In this document: piece by piece, positions 46,501 to 57,988 of the stretch | How the letters are laid out: every line of letters begins with the position of its first letter | How positions within the stretch are numbered: the stretch's first letter is position 1 | Assembly (NCBI GenBank): GCA_021234155.1 | Contig: JAJEKV010000222.1 | Location: forward strand, 498,001 to 562,000 | Origin: Isoetes taiwanensis | Taxonomy: Eukaryota > Streptophyta > Lycopodiopsida > Isoetales > Isoetaceae | DNA: 64,000 bases | Direction: 5' to 3' | Made by a program: the position numbers and the translations under genes | The notes under the pieces: generated by a model | The model's database searches: none | Seen by the model: only the letters and a program-made list of their open reading frames with translations | What the model was told of the DNA's origin: nothing

Positions 46501-48205
46501 ATTTGCATTGAAAGTGTTGAGCACTGGTGGAAGCCGAAACAAAATCAAGGCTTCCAATATGTGCAAAAACAGAACATGGCAAATGGCTCTTCAAAGATCT
46601 TATAAAAATTCCAATTGTGATGTAGGCAAATGGATGCATACTCAACTATAATTGGATGAGAACAATGCAAATGTTCCAATTTTATTTCAAGTTGAGAAGG
46701 CAGATGCCACACCTTGAAAAGGGGCTTCTCATAGGAAATAAATGACTCGTGTCTATTATTCTCAAATGCAAAGACATCATCTCAAATGCCAACACCGATC
46801 CATTAAGTGTTGGGGCTTCGTGATAGGAAATAAAGACTCCATGTCTATTATTCTCGATCGCGACATCATCTCAAATGCCAACACCGATCCATTAAGAGTT
46901 CCGTCGTCCCAATCCACACCATTCCTGTGCATATACAGTTAAAAGAAGCAATTAATAAAGGAAAAAGCAAAAACATATGCAACCGAAATTGATAGGCAAT
47001 TGATTAAGGACTTAAACTTAAATATATGACCTCTTGGAGCAACAAAAAAGCTCGCCAGCGTAATCGTCATTTGAATCGCCTGTCATTTGAACTAGTGATT
47101 ATATGTTGATCGAGGTGACCTAATACAATGAGAGCTAAGGTGGCAAGCATCAAGCAAGATCCGTAACCACCACGGCTAGTTCGGCTGGGGCAACAAATGC
47201 ACAGGAAATTCGGGTTATGTAGCCAACCAAGCCATGTCTTTGTGGTGACGAAGCCAATCAATCAAGCGCCATAAGCTCGAGCACAATTTGCTCCACGGAA
47301 CTCTCCATCCAAAAACTAAAAATGGAGATACCATCTGGCCGCTTATGGAATTAAGGCCGATTTGGCTCTGCAAAAAATCCACTTTTACAGGGAATGAAGC
47401 CGTCATTGTGCATATATTGTGCATGCAGGAATCATTTCGACCATTACATTTGTAGAACACTTGGAATTGAACCATACTCGCTAGAATCGAACAAAAATGA
47501 AGCCAAAATTTGAAAATGGAATAGCCCATTTCAATCGAACCATTGTGCGGGGAAAATATAACCCGAAAAAATCCTATCTTAAGATTATGTTGCCGTGAAG
47601 CCACCTAAGACCTCGTAGTTCAAATATTACCTAGATAGCCCTAAAGAAAATCCAAAGAGAATGGCTTGAAAGTCGATAGAAAACCCCCTTTTTTTTTTTG
47701 TGCATTAGGCCTTTCGACTTCAAAGATGCCTTGACTTCAAACCGCCTTAAGCTTCAACGATCCTTCCTTCCGCCTTCATATCCCAGATCATCCTAAGCAA
47801 GAGAGACAAGATCCAAAGTAGACCCGTTATCCTAACCATCACCCCCAAGCGAATTACTTCCCTTTTGGCAACACCTCTCGCTCCATTCCCCAATACAACC
47901 CATCAAGCTTTTTTTGCTATGGATTGTTCCATTCCTTAGAAGGAGCAGTTAGCCGGTTTTCAAAGAGGCTGCCCAACAAAAATTGGGTTAGGATGCGAGG
48001 CACCTGGTGGGAGGAGAGCTTCGGTCGGATCTGAAGAAGAAGAAGAAGGGTCGAGCTGGGTCGAAGCCGCTGGGATAGCCACGCCTTCAAAGAATGGGGC
48101 CGATGACGACAATTTACTGTGCAAAGTCAGTTTTAGCAAATCACATGCATATTCTAAGCATATGCCGACATATACCTGGACATGCCCACAAACCCACATA
48201 AACGA

Positions 48206-48230
48206 GGGTTTGCCCCCCTAGGGGCAACCC
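48206..48230. repeat. Terminal palindrome, copy 2
   Basis: The last base is the end of homology with copy 1. An A-run follows here but not at 9632. Confidence 0.75.
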
Positions 48231-49093
48231 AAAAAAAGACTACATCACACTTCAATTAAAAATAAAAGGAGCAAAAAGCATGTGAATCTCATAGTCCTGA
48301 ATACGTATATCTTGCTCTTATGGCGTTATGGAAATATGTTGGTAATGCACACTAGCAAAGTAGTCTACAAAAGCTTGAAATACAATATGTGATTTGAAAC
48401 GAGGACATGGTAAAAAGGCCGTGCAAAAAAAATGCACGGGTGAATGGATGCATCACTCACATTTGATGAAAACCAAATTAATACAATAACTTCAAGTTTC
48501 CTACATATTGTATCACTTGAAAGAAACCTTCAGATAATTAGAACCTCTATTATAGCCTTCACAACTGCCATTGTTTTAGCTATTTTGCTGCTACTCTGGT
48601 GGTTGTAACAATTCTGTTCAGCTGTCAAAAACAATGGTAGAAAAAAAGGGGGAAGATAAAGACAAACAAAAACCTTTAATAACATTAATGAATCGTATTA
48701 AAACCTTTTTTGGAGAATCTGCCAACCAAAAGAACGCCGTCGCCACCTCACCTTTTCACTTTTGAAAAAAATTAGGATTCCTCAATTGGCAAATAATAAT
48801 TTTACCAAAGCAACTCGATATCAGAGAAACATAGGCCTACCTCCAAACCCATCTCCCAAACCCATATGCACCAACCACCTGCCTTGCTATTCCAATCCTT
48901 GTTCTTAAACAATATAAAACATACAAGTGAAGCCTAGTGGTAGATTCTACACGTGCCAAGAAGTGAACGACAAACTCCATACCCAAAAGGGTATATTTCT
49001 TGAATAATTTAAGCTAGCGGTAAGCATTATACAAAAACCTAGTTTTCAGATGAAAAATGTGAAGAATCCATGGTTTATGACCCCAGAAACTTC
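48231..49093. other. Intergenic, no supported gene
   Basis: Nothing recognisable. It is the 3' flank of the minus-strand PARP-like copy 2. Confidence 0.4.
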
Positions 49094-50228
49094 CTAAGAA
49101 TTTTTTTTTAAATTGGACATTCTTGATTTCAAGAGGTGCACTGGTGCCAAGGTTAATTTTCCAATGGGCAGTTCATGAGCAGTGGAAGAGATTTTCCAGT
49201 TATTCCAGTTATTTCTACCAATCGGTGATGTGACTAGAAGAAAAACCAACACATTCACAGGTTCATTCCTAGATGTAGAGTTCTTGTTATAGCTATAAGC
49301 TGTGCTTGTGGAGGCTGCATACCCAAAATAATCACCACCAGACTTCCTCATTGTAGGATCCATGCCATTCTTCATAATATTATCCATGGCATGGTCGCTA
49401 GTCCCATGGAAGCCTACACAGAGAATATCTTCTACAGACTCACCAACTTTTAAGAACTTATCCATTGATTGGAGCAACCTTTCTGAAACAGTCATAACAT
49501 GCCATAATAAGGTTTAGTTAAAATGATTGAAGTATCGTCCTAGAAAGGTACCAGTCATATGAAAAATAACTCTAGCATAGTCTCACATACCTGGCCTAGA
49601 ATGCCCACTAATCAAACAAAATGCACGCTTAAACAAAGTAAAGAGCATCTAAGGAAAGACAAATAAGCAGCATGGATAATTCATGCATACTTCATCAAAC
49701 AATAAAAAGAAAGAGGCTATCCTGCTACATACTCACCAAATCCGCTGGGTTTCTCTAATGCAGCTGCATCCAAAGATCCGAGAAAACTTTTGAACATGGC
49801 ATGCTCGGAAGAAATATATGGATTTGGATGATAGGCTACAAGGCTGAAGGGAAAGGTCCTATCTTGAATCAATGACTTAACATACTCGCTCCTACAAATG
49901 TTGTCAACTATCATCCCTAAAAGCTAAACCACGAAAAAAGGATTAAGAGAGAGATATAGGTGCAAAGAGAAGGAAAAAAGAGGGAATCAAGAAAAGACCT
50001 TCCTTCTATATTTGCCTTCGGCAGCAAGAGCTGTTAACTGCTGAGGGCGCCGGTGATGATGTTGATGTGCTTCATATTTCTAAGATCACAATAACAATCT
50101 CTCTCAGAAGAGCTTAATGCAAAATATACCTCGCCATGCATGATGCTCGCAAGCATGGACTTTGCGACGGAAACAGAGTAGGGATGGAGCCGTTTGGCCT
50201 TATCCTTCCGGCAAACCCTCAGCGCCAT
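49094..50228 (-). pseudogene. PARP-like (ADP-ribosyltransferase-fold) pseudogene, copy 2
   Basis: Same three-exon plan as 29240-30419. Exon 1 begins MALRVCRKDKAKRLHPYSVS (50228), exon 2 is 49916-49737 (180 bp, same length as copy 1, GTGAGT donor), and exon 3 runs from 49482 to the stop near 49094. Exon 3 is intact: GFHGTSDHAMDNIMKNGMDP, then KSGGDYFGYAASTSTAYSYN and PVNVLVFLLVTSPIG. His, the glycine-rich YFG segment and a following Tyr fit a PARP-type fold; the third catalytic residue cannot be assigned by eye. Exon 1 is broken: a deletion after HINIITG removes the stretch copy 1 has (EADDIIIEIPW) and shifts frame, although RPQQLTALAAEGKYRRKV remains readable in another frame. The initiator Met aligns with an internal Met of copy 1, whose N-terminus is 12 residues longer. 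Confidence 0.65.
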
Positions 50229-50328
50229 AGCCTCCTTTAATTTTTTTTTTTTCTCCTCTTCTTCTTCTGTCTAAGGAAATGTGTCTCAAGTAACACACAG
50301 CATTTGCTTGACCCCCAAAATGGCACGC

Positions 50329-50663
50329 CTAAGGGACGTTTCACATCTCACCGGCAAAAACTTGCCGGACGTCAAGCCGTTGAGCCGCTGATGTGCAAAC
50401 TGCTCCAGCAGTTCGGGACGAGCGGCTCGGACGTCAAACCGGCCGTCTCAGTTTTAGCTCATGTGAATACTTAAAAATTTACATGTGAGGCGTCTCTAAG
50501 ACATGTTAGGGATGCCTCACATGTCACCGGCAAGTTTTTGCCAGACGTCAAGCCGTTCGAGACGCTCAGGTGTAAACTGCACGAACGGCTCAAACGTCAA
50601 ACCGGCCGTCTCAGATGAACTACATGTGAATACCTAAAAATTTACATGTGAGACGCCTCTTAG
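50329..50663. mobile_element. Head-to-tail dimer of a 160-170 bp MITE
   Basis: Monomer 1 (50329-50500) and monomer 2 (50506-50663) each start with a CTAAGGGACGTTTCACAT-like end and finish with its inverted form (ATGTGAGRCG...CTTAG). Both contain CACCGGCAA, GACGTCAAGCCGTT, and GTCAAACCGGCCGTCTCAG. They are separated by ACATG. Non-coding. Confidence 0.75.
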
Positions 50664-50846
50664 TGAATGTGAATAGGACGGTGCACAAATACATTGTGAA
50701 CAAGATGCTAATGCATCAATGGTTGCCCATTGGGAGGTCTATTGATGCATCCACAATTGTGTGATTGGCTAGAATTGATCTCATGTGTTATTTTCCATTC
50801 ATTACAATTATATCGCAAGTGATAAAAATCGAATTTCAACTAAAGA

Positions 50847-50990
50847 GTATAGAATAAGAATAGAATAGAATATGATTTTATCGTCCACGGAGACCAAGAA
50901 TAAGAATAAGAATAAGAATAGCAATAAGAATAGCAATAGAATGTATAGAATATAGAATAAGAATAAGAATAAGAATAGCAATAGAATGCT
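50847..50990 (-). mobile_element. Ultra-short LINE 3' end between two microsatellites
   Basis: About 20 bp of the LINE 3' terminus (plus strand TTTTATCGTCCACGGAGACC, 50876-50895) is bordered on the left by GAATA units and on the right by (AATAAG)n and AATAGC variants. The left run fits this element's own tail, and the right run fits the tail of an earlier insertion. Confidence 0.6.
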
Positions 50991-52733
50991 ATTGCTTTTG
51001 CAATTGTAGATGCATTAAGTGGAGTTAGTGTTGGCAATGAATTTAAATTTCGTCATGCTTGAAGACGATGTATATTTTTTCCAGTCAGTGTCGTTTAGTG
51101 GAGTTAGTGTTGGCATGGATTGGCATCGGTATGGTGGTTGTTTTGCCGATGTGATTTTATTAAGGACAAGAGACTTCAATAGTAACAGGAATTTTGTTTC
51201 ATGAAGGGAGTAGCTTCAACCACTAGGAACAACCACTATTATTTTTATCGAGGCAACAACCTCAGCTACTTCATCAAGGCAATGTTGACTCGCGAATGCA
51301 ACCACCAATTACTATGTCGAAGCTATATATCTTGGTCAAATGTAGGTAAGAAGGTAGATATGTAGCTAGGTAGGTATGTAGGGAAATAGGTAGATAGCTT
51401 AGCGTCTGCAGGGACCAAATTTGGCCATGGCAACCACCCTAAGGGGAAAGATATTGAAAATTTTGGATTCATTTCTTCGAAGGATAAACTAATATCCAAG
51501 TTCTGCTCATTTGTGATTAGGATGCCCTAAAGACAGGTTTGGCCAAATCATTATGGGTTTTTTTTTTTGTCTCCCAAGCTCAAAATATTACCAAGGGTTG
51601 TCATTCTGAGTACGAACTCAATGAGTTAAGATTGGAGAATCAGTAGTAATTGTGGTTACTTGGATCCCTAGGACCTTTGAATGTATCTTTTCTTAACATA
51701 TATAAGGCAATCCCCAATTCTGTTTGAGGGTAATATTTTTTCCCCAGCAAAAAACCTAGGAGAGACACGTGTTTTTGAAAAAGAATAAATGAAAATAAGA
51801 AAGAAAATTTGACGGGCTCCGGATTTCTTACTTTGGAAGCAATCCTCTGCTCTGGATCTGTCGCGACAGCTTGAAGGTCCAAGAAGAGGAACAGAGGCAT
51901 CGGATGCAGAAATAGAGGGGTAACCAAGTTAGGATAGAAAGCTTTGCTTCGAATTAAATGCTCTGCACCGTAAGTGTGAGTGATCTATGTTCGGCCATAG
52001 CCAGAAGCTCGTCATCGCCATTTGAAAGCAAGGAGTTCTTGGAGTGTCGGCTGGTTGAAACACCATACTTACATGGAATTATTTATTCACTCTATTCTTC
52101 TGTTTTAGATTAAAACCTCCAGCTAACTTAGCACTTGCACTTACAGATTGCTTCAGGTATGGGTTTGACGGTGGCCATAGCCAAGCTCCGTGCTCCCGCC
52201 CCTTTTTAATCCCGTGGCGCTGGCGTTTTTGCTAAGCTCTAACAAAGCTCAAGCCCTACCGTGTCCTGCCAAAGGGAGCTCCAAGTTATGATCATAAGGC
52301 AGGCAAGCAACGGACGAACTATGGCTGTTGCATCCATCCCCTTTGCAAATGACAGTCGGTGAGAAGTATTGCCATAACAATCGGTGAGAAGTATTGCCAT
52401 ATGCATGAGTCGATTCTAATAGATGCAGTTGCCCATCTAATCATTCGCAAGGAAAAAACACAGGATGATTCAATGGACTCAGCATGACATCCTTCACAAT
52501 TTCTGGAACTGTGGCAGCCAAATAGTAGTTGTGCCTATCTTATATGCCACAAATTTGCAGAAGAATGAAGGTTAACAAAGTTTTTGCTCCATTTTAGCTT
52601 TCAAAACTGGAGAGCATGTTTCATGTTTCGTCATTGCAGAGCCGAAGTAGAAGGATCCCTTTTTTGCCTTGCCATCTTGAAACTACAGGCATTGGCAGCT
52701 AATGGCAATATCTAGCATAATAACAGGGGGGTT
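50991..52733. other. Intergenic, no supported gene
   Basis: A 24-bp doublet (TCGGTGAGAAGTATTGCCAT) is at about 52353-52400. A doublet of GTGGAGTTAGTGTTGGCA lies near 51020-51115. No recognisable gene. Confidence 0.4.
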
Positions 52734-54310
52734 CTTTTGTATTTTTGTACACTCTTTTCAATGGTTTTATATGATTTGGTGGCCTTATTACATGAGGTGT
52801 ACTAATTGGTACATCTAGAGTGTGCCAGGTATTTGCATGCAACTTGTGCTAATTTTTTTTTCCTTTCTTAATGGTCAAGAATCAAAGGGCTTACAACAAA
52901 AACCCTCTTTAAAAAAGACGAGATTGAATGGCTTACAATAAAACCCCTTTTCAAAAAGTAAAAAATAAAAATAGAAATAAAATCAAAAAGAAAAAGATAG
53001 AACCTTTACCCTTCTGTGAAACCCTAGGCGCCATGTAGCGCAGCTTTTCACCGGCAACACAATTTCTAGCATAACTTTTGATCCAGGACTCTGTTTTAGG
53101 TAAGGCTTATTGCTTTGGAAAGCTCTCTCCAGGATCTTTTCGATGGTATATGGTATGCCCATTTTGGTTACGTTTTCCATGTCAAAACAGTCCTGTTCCG
53201 GCCGGCTTTGGTAGGGTTTGCAGTATTGCCAAAGGGAAGGAAGCAGTGTCTTTCAAATGATTGTCCCTAATGTGACAGATGGATTTGAAGCAGCTTGGCT
53301 TGGCTTATCCGAGTTTGCAGATGGTTTTGTCGCTTGCATGGGCTTTTGACTAGCAGATTCTAAGATTGTTGGGCTACTGCAAAAGCCGAAGAGAAGCCTT
53401 TACTATCTTTCTCGTCATCTGCATTCAACTGTGGCGGCACCATGGCAGCTCAAACCCACGGGTATTTGGCCGACCAACAAGATTCACAACAACCCATGTC
53501 GATTTCAACGAGGTAACTATTGGACCCAAATCCTTTTCTTTAATCTATGGCATTAAGAATTTCTTTGCAGGCCTATCCCAAAGATCCTCTTAAAGTTCTA
53601 GGAAAGAAACCAACAAATGACTGCTTCCTATTCGAATCATATTGTGAAGTTTTGCTCCAAAAAGGCTTCCACAAAAATAAGATGTTTATTTCTTACTTTT
53701 GCTCGCAGCAGAATAGAACACATTAGATAGTTTATGCCACAAAGTGCAATGAAAGATTTTTGTAACTGTGATAGAAAGCTTGTAGTTATATTTGCTGGTT
53801 CATGCCACAGATCTTGAAATTGGCGAAATTATGGATAATTTTGATTTCATCTTATTATATTTCTCATTGTCTTTGTTAGATTTATGAGTTTGATCTTAAA
53901 AAGATCTACAAATGGTCTGATTACATATAAACCTGCTCAGATAAGCTTTTCTGATGCCTTGCGATAGAAGTATCCATAGGTTTATCTTTCAAATCGGGTC
54001 AAATTTTTGTTGTGGATGTTCTTACATACCATATAGGCACATCATGAAGATGATTTGTGCCAAGATTTTGGTCTGTAGTGCAAAGGCATTACATGCGTAT
54101 TGCTAAAGTTTCATAAACACTGTCTTCAATCTCAGTTTCAGGTATAAGCATTTCAGAAGTATTGGCAAACCTCTTGCAAAGGAATGTGCCGCAGCCTATT
54201 CACCATGTTGTGTTGCATGTTCAAAAAGATATGCCAACAACTTGGTTTATAATAAGCAATCAAGACCCAAATTTGTTTTTAAATAAATACAATTCATTAC
54301 ATTCGGGCCC
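52734..54310. repeat. 1.58-kb direct duplication, unit A
   Basis: Repeated at 54711-56287, starting CTTTTGTATTTTTGTACAC and ending ATTCATTACATTCGGGCCC. It may hold a gene remnant: 53447-53514 encodes MAAQTHGYLADQQDSQQPMS before a GTAACT donor. A TTTCTTTGCAG acceptor follows, and the next stretch is open as NDCFLFESYCEVLLQKGFHK and NKMFISYFCSQQ. The splice phase does not join these frames, and I do not recognise the product. Confidence 0.8.
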
Positions 54311-54709
54311 TTTGATTTGTTGAAGGCCCCGAAGGGGCCAAAAAATTTTTAGATATAACACAAACCATTACATTAACCATTATATTCTACACTTAAAAAT
54401 AAAATTCCCCCTTAAACCCCCTTTAGTTTGGGTGCATATTCACACGGGGGGTGACGTAGGGCAGCGAGACCCCCTAAAATCATATTATACATGTATAAAA
54501 TCAACAACATATAGTACATTGCCTCAAATCTTATAGTATTTTGCAAACTGTGTTATACAGTATACCAAAACTTGTACACGCGTACCCCACAAATGAGGAT
54601 CTCTATGTATGGTCTAGATCGAGAAATAAAGGGCATATATGCTTATCCAACAGCTCTCGATGCCCGAAGTCACCCCCCGTGTCAGTATGCACCCAAACCA
54701 AAGGGGGTT
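54303..54709 (-). mobile_element. Hairpin-ended MITE, family Y, copy 2
   Basis: Minus-orientation copy of the element at 37725-38090. The hairpin GGCCCCGAAGGGGCC lies at about 54326-54340. The central part is bounded by CACGGGGGGTGAC and GTCACCCCCCGTG (54452-54684), which form internal inverted repeats. Its end runs directly into unit A'. Confidence 0.7.
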
Positions 54710-54710
54710 T

Positions 54711-56287
54711 CTTTTGTATTTTTGTACACTTTTTTCAATGGTGTTTATATGATTTGGTGGCCGTATTACATGAGAGTACTAATTGGTACATCTAGAGTGT
54801 GCCAGGTATTTGCATGCAACTTGTGCTAATTTTGTTTTCCTTTCTTAATGGTCAAGAATCAAAGAGCTTACAACAAAAACCCTCTTTAAAAAAGACGAGA
54901 TTGAATGGCTTACAATAAAAGTAAAAAATAAAGTAAAAAGTAAAAAATAAAAATAGAAATAAAATCAAAAAGAAAAAGATAGAACTTTTACCCTTCTGTG
55001 AAACCCTAGATGCCATGTAGTGCAGCTTTTCGCCGGCAACACAATTTCTAGCATAACTTTTGATCCAGGACTCTGTTTTAGGTTTGCATTGGGAAGCTCT
55101 CTCCAGGATCTTTTCGATGGTATATAATATGCCCATCTTTGGTTATGTTTTCCATGTCAAAACAGTCCTGTTCCGGCCGGCTTTGGTAGGGTTTGCTGTA
55201 TTGCCAAAGGGAAGGAAGCAGTGTCTTTTAAATGATTGTCCCTAATGTGAAGATGGATTTGAAGCAGCTTGGCTTGGTTTATCCGAGTTTGCAGATGGTT
55301 TTGTTGCTTGCATGTGCTTCTGACTGCACAAAGCAGATTCTAAGATTGTTGGGCTACTGCAAAAGCCGAAGAGAAGCCTTTACTATCTTTCTCGTCATCC
55401 GCGCATTCAAGCTGTAGGCGGCACCATGGCAGCTCAAACCCACAGGTATTTCTTTGACCAACAAGATTCACAACAACCCATGTCGATTTCAATGAGGTAA
55501 CTATTGGACCCAAATCCTTTTCTTTAATCTATGGCATTAAGAATTTGCGGCATGCCTATCCCAGCCAGCATCCTCTCAAAGTTCCAGGAAAGAAACCAAC
55601 AAATGACTGCTTCCTATTCGAATCATATTGTGAAGTTTTGCTCCAAAAAGGCTTCCACAAAAATAAGATGTTTATTTCTTACTTTTGCTCGCAGCAGAAT
55701 AAAACACAATAGATAGTTTATGCCACAAAGTGCAATGAAAGATTTTTGTAACTGTGATACAAAGCTTGTAGTTATATTTGCTGGTTCATGCCACAGATCT
55801 TGAATTGGCAAAATTATGGATAATCTTGATTTCATCTTATTATATTTCTCATTGTCTTTGTTAGATTTATGAGTTTGATCTTAAAAAGATCTACAAATGG
55901 TCTAATTACATATAAACCTGCTCAGATAAGCTTTTCTGATGCCTTGCAATAGAAGTATCCATTGGTTTATCTTTCAAATCCGGTCAAATTTTTGTTGCGG
56001 ATGTTCATACATACCATATAGGCACATCATGAAGATTTGTGCCAAGATTTTGGTCTATAGTGCAAAGGCATTACATGCGTATTGCTAAAGTTTCATAAAC
56101 ACTGTCTTCAATCTCCGTTTCAGGTATAAGTATTTCAGAAGTATTGGCAAACCTCTTGCAAAGGAATGTGCCGCAGACTATTCACCATGTTGTGTTGCAT
56201 GTTCAAAAAGATATGCAACTTGGTTTATAATAAGCAACCAAGACCCAAATTTTTTTAAAATAAATACAATTCATTACATTCGGCCCG
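54711..56287. repeat. 1.58-kb direct duplication, unit A'
   Basis: Same length as unit A and about 95% similar by eye. The splice-acceptor-like TTTGCAG of unit A is changed to TTTGCGGCATG here, while NDCFLFESYCEVLLQKGFHK stays open. Purine-rich tract near 54915-54975 differs by small insertions. Confidence 0.8.
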
Positions 56288-56393
56288 GAGTCACCCCCCG
56301 TGTGAATATGCACCCAAACCAAAAGGGGTTTAAGGGGGAATTTTATTTTTAAGTGTAGAATGTAATGGTTTGTGTTATATCTAAAAATTGGCA
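56285..56393 (+). mobile_element. Partial family Y MITE end
   Basis: GTCACCCCCCGTGTGAATAT through GGTTTGTGTTATATCTAAAA is the reverse complement of 54344-54464. With that copy it brackets unit A' as a pair of about 110-bp inverted repeats. Confidence 0.7.
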
Positions 56394-57204
56394 GGTATTC
56401 GATAGACAGGTCTGTTGCCGTTTTTGCTTCCAGATAAGCCATTTTGGTATTTGTTTCGGTGTAATGCTTTTGAGCTTTTGGGTATTCCCTACAGATACAT
56501 GCAAAGAATCACCTAGGTTTTGGTCAGGCTGCATAGCTCTGCTGCATCTCTTGGGCCCCTATTTTGCAGCAAAATTTTCATTGTGATGCTAGACAGATTT
56601 TCAAGGGAACACAGGAACTAATGCTTTGAAGTACATGATGAATTTTATGATCTGTTTCTTAAAGAGCATTTTCTTTACGGCAAATCTTGATGGGTAACAA
56701 GATACTTAGACATTTTTGTAATAATATTGTGTTTTAACTGTTTCTTTACAATTTATTGTTTCTTAGCTTAGAATTCTAGTGAAAACTATGGAAAACGAAG
56801 CTTCTCTGCGAGAACACAAAGATGGGGATGATGGGGAATATTTACCCCCTGCTTGTAGAAAAACAACTCGCCTCGTCCCCTCGTCATTTATGCTGCAGAG
56901 TACCCTGGCTGCTATGGATTTATGCCCTCATTCTTTTACTCTTCTATTTCACTGTCTTTGCATTAGCTGTCACAAACAAGGGCACCAAGTGTTTGGTGTG
57001 ATTTTTTGGCAGAAGAAGTTTGCATCAGAGAAGGGGAACGCATGTGGTTGTTAGACCCGCATTTTTTTATTGGATTGTACTATTGATTTCCTCTGGCCAT
57101 TTCAACAGTGATTTCAATTCACTGTCCTCATGAAACTTTTGAATCTCTCTAATTCTTTAGATTTTGCTCGGATATTTTATCTCAGTTATGAATTTATAGT
57201 TTGC
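56394..57204. other. Intergenic, no supported gene
   Basis: An open frame at 56779-57054 shows no recognised domain. Pseudouridine synthase N-terminal motifs (such as RTDKGV) were looked for and not found. Confidence 0.4.
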
Positions 57205-57269
57205 AGGGGATGGACCTATGATGCCATGATGGTTTGCGGGGATGGATATATGATGCCATGGTTGTAATT

Positions 57270-57988
57270 AAGGCGGATTTTGCTCTCTTCTATCTGGAGG
57301 CCCCAATGTGTGAATCTAGAACATATGAATATATAATCCCTGCATTTGCCTTTGACCCCAGTATATACAATGGCAGAGTTGCAAAAGTTCTTGCTGGAAA
57401 TGAGGAAGCTGCATTGTTGGATACGATCAAACAGGCACGAAAGAATGAACCATGGCCTGTGAAACAATTTTCCCATTCTCGCAGGTATGCAAGAAAACTT
57501 GCCAGAGAGAAGAAGGAGAATCAAATTTCTATACAGGAGAGAAGTAAACGCGCTGATGAAGGTTTGCATCAAATTTCTATGGATCCGGTTGATGCACAGC
57601 CATTAACTGGATCCTTTGAGCTATCTTCCATATCTGTAAAAACTAACAAAAAGTTGGAAAAGAAATTCCAGCAACATGAAGACAGTATTTACAAGTTTGG
57701 AGACCAGGAACGCTCCTGCTTGAATAAGATCCTAAGTGAATACATTGGAACACATAATTTTCATAACTTTGCACTCCATGTTAATCCTATAGATCCAAGT
57801 GCTCTAAGAACCATTAGCTCGTTTCAAGTTAGTGATGTTTTTACCATTCAGCATATGGAGTTTGTGCAATTGACTGTAGTGGGGCGAAGCTTTGTGTTGC
57901 ATCCGATACGTAAAATGATAGGTCTGGCTGTGGCTATAATGCGGGGTTTTGCCGCTTCTGCCCTGATAAAGATGGCTCTAAGAAGGTA
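57270..57988 (+). pseudogene. C-terminal part of a PUS1/TruA-type tRNA pseudouridine synthase
   Basis: This family converts uridine to pseudouridine in tRNA. One open exon encodes RTYEYIIPAFAFDPS, LNKILSEYIGTHNFHNFALH, DPSALRTISSF, MEFVQLTVVGRSFVLHPIRK and MIGLAVAIMRGFAASALIKM, matching the second half of eukaryotic PUS1 in order. The donor GTAATT follows ALRR. The N-terminal half with the catalytic Asp (GRTDKGVSA-type motif) is missing upstream, and the last segment (PEVGLYLDE-type) was not found downstream. HPIRKM replaces the usual HQIRKM. The exon starts at a 32-bp duplication (57205-57265, GGGATGGA, TATGATGCCATG twice), which may mark the breakpoint. I therefore read it as a truncated copy, though exons could lie beyond what I could recognise. 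Confidence 0.68.

Larger units (their letters stand above)
43125..48230. repeat. 5.1-kb interspersed repeat, copy 2
   Basis: It is collinear with 4451-9631 over its whole length, in the same orientation, with the same first and last sequences. The internal palindrome is at 43562-43586 and the terminal one at 48206-48230. Relative to copy 1 it has an extra segment at about 44215-44430 and many small differences that cluster at CAG, CTG and CG sites. No frame is conserved with copy 1. It begins just after the FCP1-like pseudogene. Confidence 0.85.
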
